Shown here one piece after another: positions 15,030-22,583 of a DNA stretch of 39,699 bases. A program made the translations under genes and the position numbers. Origin of the DNA: Clostridia bacterium (GTDB taxonomy: Bacteria; Bacillota; Clostridia; Oscillospirales; CAG-272); contig JAFQPI010000043.1 of the NCBI GenBank assembly GCA_017411805.1, positions 1 to 39,699 on the forward strand, written 5' to 3'. Below the pieces are notes generated by a model that saw only the letters and a program-made list of their open reading frames with translations, ran no database searches and was not told the origin of the DNA. Positions within the stretch are counted from its first letter, which is position 1; every line of letters begins with the position of its first letter.

Positions 15030-15335
15030 ATGATCTATCCCACCATCGCAAAGCTTACACAGGGCAAGTACAACCGCTATCAGCTCGCCATCGCAACAGC
15101 TAAGTGCGCCCGCATCATCACCGACGAGTATTCCACCCAGCGCAAGAACGCGGAAAAGCAGCTGACAGGCAACAAGGACATCGACCGTCCCATGATGGAG
15201 CACGCAGTCAACGCCGACTACCGCGACAGAAAGGCAGTTAAGATCGCTATCGACAAGCTCGACGACGGCGAATACGTCATCTGCGAGAAAACAGAAGACG
15301 GAATGAGTTTTGAGGGAAACCCGAATAATTCGTGA
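15030..15335 (+). CDS. rpoZ: RNA polymerase omega subunit
   Basis: 101 residues. Omega supports assembly of RNA polymerase around beta-prime. The core motif NRYQLAIATAKCARIITDE (residues ~14-32) is the RpoZ signature, and KAVKIAIDKLDDGEYVI is the following helix-turn. An insertion of about 15 residues (STQRKNAEKQLTGNKDID) between these blocks is longer than in E. coli but is seen in Firmicutes. AAAGGAG precedes the ATG. It is the last gene of the short operon before a hairpin array. Confidence 0.93.
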   Translation: MIYPTIAKLTQGKYNRYQLAIATAKCARIITDEYSTQRKNAEKQLTGNKDIDRPMMEHAVNADYRDRKAVKIAIDKLDDGEYVICEKTEDGMSFEGNPNNS

Positions 15336-15339
15336 TTAT

Positions 15340-15437
15340 CGGCTTTGCCGAGTTAATGTCACGCTTCGCGTGAGTTAATATTGGCTTCGCCAAGTTAATG
15401 TCGGCTTCGCCGAGTTAAGATTTCCGCTTGCGCGGAA
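15340..15437. repeat. Hairpin-linker array, AGTTAA family, copy 2
   Basis: Five perfect mini-hairpins alternate with 9-nt linkers AGTTAATGT, AGTTAATAT or AGTTAAGAT: CGGC-TTT-GCCG (15340-15350), CACGC-TTC-GCGTG (15360-15372), TGGC-TTC-GCCA (15382-15392), CGGC-TTC-GCCG (15402-15412), TTCCGC-TTGC-GCGGAA (15422-15437). Stem bases change between units while pairing is kept in each. The array starts 5 nt after the rpoZ stop and runs into heptamer element 5. Confidence 0.8.
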
Positions 15438-15452
15438 AATGATCAAAAGGAA

Positions 15453-15511
15453 AATTTTCGCCTCGGCGAAAATTCACCTTAACTTTACACTTTACACTTT
15501 ACACTTTACAC
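15453..15511. repeat. Hairpin plus heptamer array, element 5
   Basis: A perfect 10-bp hairpin AATTTTCGCC-TC-GGCGAAAATT (15453-15474), spacer CACCTTAAC, then four identical TTTACAC units (15484-15511) ending 13 nt before the priA GGAGG. Confidence 0.8.
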
Positions 15512-15537
15512 TTGCGCAGCACACGGAGGTACGCCAA

Positions 15538-18048
15538 ATGCAAAATAAATACGCCGGCGTGTACCTCCTGGATGCGCCATTCTCGCTCGACCGCGAATAC
15601 GATTATCTCATCCCGCAGGGGATCGAGATCGAACCCGGCGACTTTGTCGGTATTCCCTTCGGAAACGGCAACCGCCGCCGTATCGCGCTCGTCACTTCGA
15701 CAAAGGACAAAACCGACGTCCCCGCCGATAAGGTCAAGCCCCTGCTTGCCAGATGCGCGGACGGACTCCGCCTTGACGGTGAAATGCTCGAAATATGGCG
15801 TTTTCTCCGCGCAAATACACTCTGCACGACCTCCGACGCCATCCACGCAATGATCCCCTCCGCCGCTCTCTCGCGGCTCGAGGAAATATATACTCCGGGC
15901 GAAAAGACTCCGACCAAATCGGTGATCGAAAATGCTCAGGCAATGATGATATATAACCTCATCGTCAGCCGCGGCCGTATAGGCGAGGAGGCTCTGCGCT
16001 ACCGCTTCGGTGTCAAGACCTCGGAATCGATCGAAAAGCTGCTGCGGGCGGGCTGTATCAAAAAAGAGCTTGAGCTCCGCGAGCCCTCCGAGGGCAAGCA
16101 AGAATCGCTCTATTCGCTCGGGGTATCAGCCGAAGCAGTCAGCGTTTACGCCGAGGGAGGCATCATCGACGGCAAAAAAGCGCCGAAGCTCCGCTCCGAG
16201 GGTCAGCTCTGCGTCCTTCGTATGCTTCTCGAGAAGGGCGAGCCGATGACCTCCGCCGAGCTCCGCGCGAACACCTCCGTCACCGCGGCAAACATCTCCG
16301 CGCTCCTCAAGAAGGGTCTCATCATCGAAGAAAAGAGATCCGTTTTCCGCGATCTTACTCTGATCGGTGCGCAAGCCGAGGCCTCCGAGCGCAAGGCACT
16401 TAAGCTGAGCGACGAGCAAAGCGATGCTCTGCGGACTCTCTCCGAACTCTATTCATCGGGCGAGCCGCGCGCCGCTCTCCTTGAGGGCGTCACGGGAAGC
16501 GGAAAGACCAGCGTTATGCTTGCTCTGATCGACCGCGTTCTTGAATCGGGGCGCGACGTCATCCTGCTCCTTCCCGAGATCGCGCTTACACCGCAGACTC
16601 TCTCGATCTTTTGCGCGCGCTACGGCGAGAGCGTCGCGCTTCTCCATTCCGCGATGTCCGCGGGCGAGCGACAGGACTCATGGGGCAGAATTAAATCGGG
16701 AGAGGCAAGGCTCGTTATCGGAACGCGCTCCGCCGTCTTCGCTCCCACGAAAAAGCTCGGTCTCATCATCATCGACGAGGAGCACGAGCACACCTACAAA
16801 TCCGACGCCTCTCCGCGCTACCACGCGAGGGATATCGCGCGTCTTCGCTGTGCCTACTCAAAAGCCCTGATGCTTCTTGCCTCGGCAACTCCGTCGCTCG
16901 AGAGCAGAAAGAAGGCTGAGGACGGCGCGTACACCTTAGTCAGACTCACGAAGCGTTACGGAAACGCCATTCTTCCCGAGGTCATAGTCGCAGATATGCG
17001 CGACGAGGCAAAATCGGGAAATTCCTCCCCGATCGGACGCGAGCTCTCAGCGGCTCTGCTCGAGACCTATGAGCGAGGCGAGCAATCTATTCTCTTTCTC
17101 AACCGACGAGGATACAATAATTACGTTTCATGCGCCGCATGCGGCGAGGCGATCAAATGCCCCTCCTGCAGCGTTTCTATGACCTATCACACAAACCGCC
17201 GCAGCTACGAGGAGGGTTACCTCGTATGCCATTGGTGCGGACGTCGTATGCCCCTTCCGCGCGAGTGCCCCGAATGTAAATCCGAGCACCTCGTCCGCAT
17301 GGGCTACGGCACGCAAAAGGTCGAGCAGGAGCTTTCCATCCTCCTTCCCGACGCAAAAATCCTTCGTATGGATACCGACACGACGCAATCGAAAAACTCG
17401 TACCGCGATCTGCTCGGCAGATTCCGCCGCCACGAGGCTGATATCCTGCTCGGCACGCAGATGGTCACGAAGGGGCACGACTTCCCCGACGTCACCCTCG
17501 TCGGCGTTCTTCTTGCCGACACCTCGCTTTATTACGACGACTACCGCGCAGAGGAGCGCACCTTCGCGCTTCTGACGCAGGTGATCGGACGTGCGGGCAG
17601 GCGCGACAAGCCGGGGCGTGCGATCATCCAGACGAACAATCCCGACCACGAGGTCATCGAACTTGCGAGCATGCAGGATTACGAGACCTTCTACCACCGC
17701 ACGATCCGCTTGCGCCGTGCGCTGACCTTCCCGCCCTACTGCGATATCGCGCTCCTGACCGTCACGGGCAGGGTCGAGCAGGACGTTCTCAAGGCTTCAA
17801 ACGCGATGAACGATCTTCTCCGTGCGCTCACGCAGTCGGAAAAATACCGCGATCTCCCCTTCATAATCTTCGGGCCCTTCGAGGCACCCGTCTACCGCGT
17901 CGACGGCAAATACCGTATGCGTATGGTCGTCAAATGCAAGCTGAATGCAAAATCGCGCAGGCTTTTCGCGCAGTTACTTACCGAATTTCCCGCCGAGGGT
18001 GCGCAGTCACCCACGCTTTCAATAGATTTCAATCCAACAAATCTCTAA
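15538..18048 (+). CDS. priA: Primosomal replication restart helicase PriA
   Basis: 836 residues, full length. PriA recognises stalled forks and reloads the replisome. The N-terminal 3'-end-binding domain starts AGVYLLDAPFSLDREYDYLIP. The helicase core has Walker A GVTGSGKTSVML, the DEEH box IIDEEHEHTYK, and LLASATPSLES. The inserted zinc region has eight cysteines, CAACGEAIKCPSC and CHWCGRRMPLPRECPEC. Helicase motifs GTQMVTKGHDFPDVTLVGVL and QVIGRAGR follow. I start at ATG 15538 because GGAGG is 8 nt upstream and the family N-terminus fits; an earlier in-frame ATG would translate the heptamer array. coaBC, usually just upstream, is absent. Confidence 0.97.
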   Translation: MQNKYAGVYLLDAPFSLDREYDYLIPQGIEIEPGDFVGIPFGNGNRRRIALVTSTKDKTDVPADKVKPLLARCADGLRLDGEMLEIWRFLRANTLCTTSDAIHAMIPSAALSRLEEIYTPGEKTPTKSVIENAQAMMIYNLIVSRGRIGEEALRYRFGVKTSESIEKLLRAGCIKKELELREPSEGKQESLYSLGVSAEAVSVYAEGGIIDGKKAPKLRSEGQLCVLRMLLEKGEPMTSAELRANTSVTAANISALLKKGLIIEEKRSVFRDLTLIGAQAEASERKALKLSDEQSDALRTLSELYSSGEPRAALLEGVTGSGKTSVMLALIDRVLESGRDVILLLPEIALTPQTLSIFCARYGESVALLHSAMSAGERQDSWGRIKSGEARLVIGTRSAVFAPTKKLGLIIIDEEHEHTYKSDASPRYHARDIARLRCAYSKALMLLASATPSLESRKKAEDGAYTLVRLTKRYGNAILPEVIVADMRDEAKSGNSSPIGRELSAALLETYERGEQSILFLNRRGYNNYVSCAACGEAIKCPSCSVSMTYHTNRRSYEEGYLVCHWCGRRMPLPRECPECKSEHLVRMGYGTQKVEQELSILLPDAKILRMDTDTTQSKNSYRDLLGRFRRHEADILLGTQMVTKGHDFPDVTLVGVLLADTSLYYDDYRAEERTFALLTQVIGRAGRRDKPGRAIIQTNNPDHEVIELASMQDYETFYHRTIRLRRALTFPPYCDIALLTVTGRVEQDVLKASNAMNDLLRALTQSEKYRDLPFIIFGPFEAPVYRVDGKYRMRMVVKCKLNAKSRRLFAQLLTEFPAEGAQSPTLSIDFNPTNL

Positions 18049-18062
18049 AAGGAAAAATTACC

Positions 18063-18575
18063 ATGGCTAAACGCAAGATACTTACAGACAACGATCCCAC
18101 CCTCCGCACGGTCTGCCGTCCCGTACCGCGCATCACTCCCCGTGTCATCACCCTTCTTGACGACATGGTCGAGACCATGCGCTACGCAAACGGCGTCGGA
18201 CTCGCGGCTCCGCAGGTCGGAGTTCTTCTCCGCGCCGTAGTCATCGAGACCGAGCCGGGCGTGGTCCACGAGCTGATCAACCCCGAGATCATCGAGACTT
18301 CGGGCGAGCAGGAGGGCAGCGAGGGTTGTCTTTCCCTTCCCGGACGTTCGGGGCACGTAAAGCGTCCGAATTACGTCAAGGTCAAGGCTCTCAACCGTAA
18401 CGGTGAGGAATACGTTCTCGAGGGAACCGAGCTTCTCGCGCGTGCGATCTGCCACGAGACCGATCACCTCGACGGTCATCTCTACATCGACTTTGCCGAC
18501 TATATGTACGAGCCCGAAGAGGAGGAGCGAGTTTCGCCCCGACTCCGTAAGCACGCGAGGAAGCACGAGAGATAA
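18063..18575 (+). CDS. def: Peptide deformylase
   Basis: 170 residues. It removes the N-formyl group from nascent proteins, paired functionally with fmt downstream. All three motifs are present: GVGLAAPQVG near 40-49, EGCLSLPG near 83-90 (Cys metal ligand) and HETDHLDG near 125-132 (HExxH ligands plus catalytic Glu). The C-terminus is an Arg/Lys-rich tail. AAAAGGA overlaps the end of priA and the ATG is 14 nt after the priA stop, so the genes are coupled. The fmt gene, normally adjacent, is separated here by about 860 nt of repeats. Confidence 0.97.
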   Translation: MAKRKILTDNDPTLRTVCRPVPRITPRVITLLDDMVETMRYANGVGLAAPQVGVLLRAVVIETEPGVVHELINPEIIETSGEQEGSEGCLSLPGRSGHVKRPNYVKVKALNRNGEEYVLEGTELLARAICHETDHLDGHLYIDFADYMYEPEEEERVSPRLRKHARKHER

Positions 18576-18631
18576 TATAAGTTGCTGGTTTAAGGTGAAT
18601 TTCCGCCGTGCGGAAATTTCCGATTGAACTG

Positions 18632-18708
18632 TCTCTGCCTCCCTCTGAGTGAGGGAATACCTGCTGACGCAGCTTAGGACCGTCGCTTGACGACGGTGGA
18701 GGGAGAGA
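18632..18708. repeat. Multibranch structured element
   Basis: Outer arms TCTCTGCCTCC (18632-18642) and GGAGGGAGAGA (18698-18708) pair with one mismatch. Inside are three hairpins: CTC/GAG near 18643-18653, CTGC-TGAC-GCAG (18661-18672), and ACCGTCG/CGACGGT (18679-18697). The cloverleaf-like design is suggestive, but no anticodon or T-arm is present, so it is not a tRNA. Confidence 0.55.
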
Positions 18709-18740
18709 TACCCTATTCCAAGCACCGAATTAAGTAAACA

Positions 18741-18949
18741 CGATATATTCGCTCCGCGAATGCGATATATGAATACGATATATCTTCGATACGATATGTT
18801 CGCCGACGGCGAACGTGAATTAGATCGGTGAATTTCCGCCGTGCGGAAATTTTCCTTAACGTTCCGCTTTGCGGAACATATAGCATCCGCAGGATATATC
18901 GTGCCGTAGGTATATCGTATCCGTAGGATATATCACGTGCCGTAGGCAC
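18741..18949. repeat. Hairpin-linker array, ATATATCG family
   Basis: Hairpins ATTCGC-TCC-GCGAAT (18747-18761), GTTCGCC-GAC-GGCGAAC (18798-18814), GTTCCGC-TTT-GCGGAAC (18861-18877), ATCC-GCA-GGAT (18885-18895), TATCC-GTA-GGATA (18918-18930) and GTGCC-GTA-GGCAC (18937-18949) are joined by CGATATAT or ATATATCG-like linkers. The logic is the same as in the AGTTAA arrays but the linker differs. Confidence 0.65.
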
Positions 18950-19165
18950 ATATAATAATATTCAGAACGCTTAACAAAAGGTTCGCACTCTCTTACTCCC
19001 CTTCCCGGTTTACGGGAAGGGGGCGGGGGATGGGTCCCTATTTGCAGATACAAAATTATCAGGATATCGGCAAAATCCCTATGCGGGCGCAAAATTACCT
19101 GTATGCGCCTACGGAGAAATGAAAACTCTATCGGGATTGCGCGCCGAAGGCGCGCGGAGTGACAA

Positions 19166-19262
19166 AGTCAATACTTCCCTACACTCGGGAAGTATTGACT
19201 CTGTCCAAAACGGAGAAGCAAAGCTTCACCGTTTTGAAGCATAGTAGCGAGACCTGGAGGTC
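19166..19262. repeat. Run of long hairpins
   Basis: A perfect 14-bp stem AGTCAATACTTCCC / GGGAAGTATTGACT (19166-19200), then CAAAACGGAGAAGC-AAA-GCTTCACCGTTTTG arms with one mismatch, then GCGAGACCT-GG-AGGTCTCGC. No T tract follows any of them, so none looks like a standard terminator. Confidence 0.65.
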
Positions 19263-19351
19263 TCGCATTGAAATGGGGCTCTGCCCCAAACCCCGCAAAC
19301 TTTGAAAAGTTTGATCAAACTTTCCCGCTGTTTTACTTTTAATAAAAATCG

Positions 19352-19420
19352 GAAATTTCCGAGCGTAGCGACGGAAATTCTCCCTATTGTGCATTTTGCA
19401 TTTTGCATTTTGCATTCCCC
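19352..19420. repeat. Hairpin plus heptamer array, element 6
   Basis: Hairpin arms GAAATTTCCG (19352-19361) and CGGAAATTC (19372-19380) surround AGC-GTA-GCGA. Heptamers ATTGTGC, ATTTTGC, ATTTTGC, ATTTTGC, ATTCCCC (19386-19420) run up to the AAAGGAGG of fmt. Confidence 0.8.
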
Positions 19421-19436
19421 TTAAAGGAGGTACAAA

Positions 19437-20381
19437 ATGAAAATACTCTTCATGGGCACTCCCGACTTCGCCGCCGTCGCGCTTTCCGCAATCTGCGACG
19501 CGGGCGAGAATGTCATCGGTGTCATAACTCTCCCCGACAGACCCGTCGGACGCGGCTACAAGCTGACTCCCTCCGCCGTCAAGGTCTGCGCACTTGAAAG
19601 AAATATTCCCGTTTATCAGCCGACGACCCTCAAGGGCGAGGAATTCGCCGCGCTCCTTGACTCGATCGCGCCCGAGCTGATAATCGTTGCCGCTTACGGC
19701 AAGATCCTGCCGAAAAACGTTCTCGACTATCCGAAGTACGGCTGTATCAACATCCACGGCTCGCTCCTTCCCGAATACCGCGGTGCCGCTCCTATGCAGC
19801 GCGCCATCATCGACGGCAAGCCCTTCACGGGAATCACCACGATGATGATGGACGTCGGACTCGACACGGGCGACATCCTCCTTACCGAGCGCGTCGATAT
19901 CCTTCCCGAGGACAATTTCGAAACCATCCACGATAAAATGGCGGCGGTCGGCGGCTCACTTATGCTTAAAACCATCGACGCCATCCGCGCGGGCACTCTC
20001 GTCCGCATCCCTCAGGACACGACGGGAATCGAGCCGACCTACGCCGCAAAGATCGAAAAAGCGGAATGTCTCATAAATTTCGCACTCGACGCAAATACTA
20101 TCCATAACAAGATACGCGGACTCTCCCCCTTTCCGCTCTCATACGCTCGTATGCCCGACGGCAAGATGCTCAAGTTCGTAGCATCTCGCGTAGCTCCGAG
20201 CGGTGAGCCCACCGAGATCGGCAAGGTAGTCTCTGCTGACAGATCCATCATCATCGCCTGCGGCGAGGACGGACAAGATCGCATCGAGATCACCCGCGTC
20301 CTTCCCGAAGGAAAGGGACGGATGGACGCAGCGGATTTTCTCAGAGGGCGCAAGCTCGTTCTCGGCGACATCTTAAGTTAA
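19437..20381 (+). CDS. fmt: Methionyl-tRNA formyltransferase
   Basis: 314 residues, full length. It formylates initiator Met-tRNA with 10-formyl-THF. The N-terminal Rossmann part starts KILFMGTPDFAAVAL. The formyl-transfer core shows CINIHGSLLPEYRGAAPMQRAI, with the HGSLLP motif, and MMDVGLDTGDIL with the catalytic Asp. The C-terminal OB-like domain, from about residue 205, shows IRGLSPFPLSYARMPDGK. AAAGGAGG sits 8 nt before the ATG, right after heptamer element 6. Neighbours def and rsmB are the usual ones. Confidence 0.97.
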   Translation: MKILFMGTPDFAAVALSAICDAGENVIGVITLPDRPVGRGYKLTPSAVKVCALERNIPVYQPTTLKGEEFAALLDSIAPELIIVAAYGKILPKNVLDYPKYGCINIHGSLLPEYRGAAPMQRAIIDGKPFTGITTMMMDVGLDTGDILLTERVDILPEDNFETIHDKMAAVGGSLMLKTIDAIRAGTLVRIPQDTTGIEPTYAAKIEKAECLINFALDANTIHNKIRGLSPFPLSYARMPDGKMLKFVASRVAPSGEPTEIGKVVSADRSIIIACGEDGQDRIEITRVLPEGKGRMDAADFLRGRKLVLGDILS

Positions 20382-20407
20382 GCTTTTATTCTCGTTCCAT
20401 CATATAA

Positions 20408-20469
20408 ATGCAAAAGGCAAAATGCAAAAGGCAAAATTATGGTAACTTTTTGCGAATTGCACAAAAAGT
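20408..20469. repeat. Heptamer array plus hairpin, element 7
   Basis: ATGCAAA, AGGCAAA, ATGCAAA, AGGCAAA (20408-20435) begin 26 nt after the fmt stop. Then comes GGTAA and hairpin ACTTTTTG/CAAAAAGT (20445-20469). It is the reverse orientation of element 8; together they bracket the fmt-peptidase gap. Confidence 0.75.
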
Positions 20470-20481
20470 ATTAAATAAAAT

Positions 20482-20550
20482 GATTTTCGAGCCTCGGTGA
20501 GAAAATCTTCCTTCCATTTTGCATTCTGCATTCTGCATTTTGCATTCCAA
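20482..20550. repeat. Hairpin plus heptamer array, element 8
   Basis: Hairpin arms GATTTTC (20482-20488) and GAAAATC (20501-20507), spacer TTCCTTCC, heptamers ATTTTGC, ATTCTGC, ATTCTGC, ATTTTGC, ATTCCAA (20516-20550), directly followed by the AGGAG of the peptidase gene. Confidence 0.8.
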
Positions 20551-20561
20551 AGGAGTTCACA

Positions 20562-21281
20562 ATGCCTTTCTTCTACTACTTCGACCCCACCTATATCCTC
20601 GTCGTTATCGGTTTATTAATCACCGTCTGGGCGCAGATATCGGTACAGTCAACCTTCAACAAGTATTCAAGAGTCAGAATTTCGCGCGGGCTTACCGGTG
20701 CCGATGCGGCGCGTCAGGTGCTCTCGGGCGGTAAGGTCTCGGGCGTATCTATCAAGTCGATCCGAGGCAGTATGACCGACCACTACGATCCGCGCGACAA
20801 TTCGATCAGCCTCTCCGAGACCGTCGCGGGCGTCTCTACCGCCGCCGCAATCGGAGTTGCCGCGCACGAGGCAGGCCACGCGCTTCAGCACGCCGAGGGC
20901 TACGGTCCGATCAAGCTGAGGATGGCTATCATCCCCGTTTGTAACTTTGCATCGGGACTTGCCATGCCTCTCTTCCTTCTCGGAATCCTCTTCTCAGCTT
21001 GGAATCCCGAGACGGGAATCGGCTATTTTATGATGCAGGCGGGAATCATCGCCTTTTCCGTCGCGGTATTCTTCCAGGTCGTGACCCTTCCCGTCGAATT
21101 CAACGCATCACGCCGCGCTATGGCTGCTCTTGAAGCCTCGGGCGCATACACCGACGAGGAGCTCGACGGTGCACGCCGCGTTCTCCGCGCCGCCGCTATG
21201 ACCTACGTTGCCGCTCTTGCGGTCTCGCTCCTTCAGATCCTCCGACTCGTAATCCTTTCGGGCGGAAACAGAAGACGCTGA
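20562..21281 (+). CDS. YugP-type membrane zinc metallopeptidase
   Basis: 239 residues. Membrane segments lie near 10-28 (TYILVVIGLLITVWAQISV), 120-145, 155-178 and at the C-terminus (~210-230). The zinc motif AAHEAGHALQH at about residues 100-110 gives the HExxH ligands and catalytic Glu, on the cytoplasmic or membrane-proximal side. A downstream acidic region (PVEFNASRRAMAAL) carries the likely third ligand Glu. The family is common between fmt and rsmB in Clostridia; its substrates are not established. The stop TGA overlaps the rsmB ATG (TGATG), so the two are translationally coupled. Confidence 0.9.
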   Translation: MPFFYYFDPTYILVVIGLLITVWAQISVQSTFNKYSRVRISRGLTGADAARQVLSGGKVSGVSIKSIRGSMTDHYDPRDNSISLSETVAGVSTAAAIGVAAHEAGHALQHAEGYGPIKLRMAIIPVCNFASGLAMPLFLLGILFSAWNPETGIGYFMMQAGIIAFSVAVFFQVVTLPVEFNASRRAMAALEASGAYTDEELDGARRVLRAAAMTYVAALAVSLLQILRLVILSGGNRRR

Positions 21282-22582
21282 TGGCAGAAGTCAAAAACGT
21301 ACGCCGCGCCGCCCTCGACGTTCTTATGCGAATGGAAAAGGAGCAGGGCGAGGGCTATTCAAACCGCCTTGTCGACTCGGCAATTTCAAAACACGGCTTT
21401 GACGGTGCCGACCGCGCGCTTCTCTCACAGCTTGTTTCGGGCGTGACCGAGCGGCGCATCACACTCGACTATATCATCTCGAAATTTTCAAGATCGCCGC
21501 TCTCGAAGCTCGACTCGGATGCGCTCTGTCTTTTGCGGATGGGCATCTATCAGCTCAGATACCTCGACCGCATCCCGCAGCACGCCGCCGTCAACGAGAC
21601 GGTAAACCTCGCGCGTTCGCGTTCACGCGGCTTCATCAACGCGATTCTGCGCTCATATCTGCGCACCGATTCGATAAAATTTCCCGAAAAACCCGACGAT
21701 CTTCGTCTGTCGGTAACTTATTCCGCACCCCGCGAGCTTTGCGCGAAGTTCATTTCGATCTTCGGAGCGGTGGAATCCGAAAAGATCCTCGCGTCCTACC
21801 TCGATGCTCCCGCGCTGACTCTGCGCGTAAACACACTTAAGACCACGCGCGACGAGCTTATCTCGATCCTTGAAGCGGAAGGTTTTGAATGTATTCCGAC
21901 CACGACCTCGCCCTACGGCATTCGCGTCACGGGCTCGGGTCTGCCCACGGCTATCCGTGAAGGACTCTGCTTCGTCCAGGACGAGTCCTCGCAGATCTCC
22001 TCGCTCGTGCTCGACCCGAAGGCGGGCGACGTACTGCTCGATGCCTGCGCCTGCCCCGGCGGAAAATCCTTCTCGGCGGCAATGCTTATGGAAAACAAGG
22101 GCAGCATCACCTCGCGCGATCTCCACGCCTCAAAACTCCCGCTTATCTCGTCGGGTGCCGAGCGGCTCGGAATTTCAATAATCAAAACGGAGGAGCGAGA
22201 TTCCTCTCTCCCCACCGACAAAAAGTACACCAAGATCATCTGCGACGTGCCCTGCTCGGGTCTCGGCGTCGCGGCAAAAAAGACCGAGATCAAATACCGC
22301 TCACTCTCGGAGAACGCGGAATTACCTCCGCTGCAGTACTCGATCCTCGCGGCGGTCTCAAAGTCACTCGAGGTCGGCGGCGTGCTCGTCTATTCGACCT
22401 GCACGATCCTACCCGAGGAAAACGAGAACGTCGTAGACAAGTTCCTCTCCGAACATACGAATTTTGAAGCCGTTCCCTTCAAGGTCGGCGAACATAACGC
22501 TCCCTCGGGCAAGCTGACATTGCTTCCCACGGCGGAGCACGACGGATTCTTCATCTTAAAAATCACAAAAAAATCTAACTGA
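21281..22582 (+). CDS. rsmB: 16S rRNA (cytosine-967-C5)-methyltransferase RsmB
   Basis: 433 residues. The N-terminal NusB-like RNA-binding domain spans 1-135. The SAM-dependent methyltransferase follows with LDACACPGGKSFSAAML (SAM loop), ICDVPCSGLG (PC motif) and VYSTCTILPEENE (catalytic TC motif). Both catalytic cysteines are intact. RsmB methylates C967 of 16S rRNA in E. coli. It shares one base with the previous stop codon and is followed after 1 nt by rlmN, so a tight operon is expected. Confidence 0.95.
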   Translation: MAEVKNVRRAALDVLMRMEKEQGEGYSNRLVDSAISKHGFDGADRALLSQLVSGVTERRITLDYIISKFSRSPLSKLDSDALCLLRMGIYQLRYLDRIPQHAAVNETVNLARSRSRGFINAILRSYLRTDSIKFPEKPDDLRLSVTYSAPRELCAKFISIFGAVESEKILASYLDAPALTLRVNTLKTTRDELISILEAEGFECIPTTTSPYGIRVTGSGLPTAIREGLCFVQDESSQISSLVLDPKAGDVLLDACACPGGKSFSAAMLMENKGSITSRDLHASKLPLISSGAERLGISIIKTEERDSSLPTDKKYTKIICDVPCSGLGVAAKKTEIKYRSLSENAELPPLQYSILAAVSKSLEVGGVLVYSTCTILPEENENVVDKFLSEHTNFEAVPFKVGEHNAPSGKLTLLPTAEHDGFFILKITKKSN

Positions 22583-22583
22583 C

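Larger units (their letters stand above)
18576..19436. repeat. Repeat-packed gap between def and fmt
   Basis: No gene is visible in these ~860 bases. In order it holds: hairpin AATTTCCGC-CGT-GCGGAAATT (18598-18618, repeated identically at 18831-18851), a multibranch element (18632-18708), a hairpin array with ATATATCG-like linkers (18741-18949), a GGTTTACGGG/GGGTCCC dispersed repeat (18979-19095), a chain of perfect hairpins (19166-19262), copy 3 of the AAACTTTGAAAAGTTT palindrome, and heptamer element 6. Confidence 0.7.

Noticed and set aside
13351-15437. CRISPR array (constant repeats with variable spacers)
   Set aside because: The variable parts are only 9-16 nt and each is self-complementary, while the constant part is only 9 nt. 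No cas gene is present. This is the reverse of CRISPR logic.
15439-15537. An earlier priA start at 15439
   Set aside because: It would translate the hairpin and heptamer array; the family N-terminus and GGAGG fit 15538.
18632-18708. A tRNA gene in the cloverleaf-like element
   Set aside because: No TTCGA arm, no plausible anticodon loop, and no CCA end.
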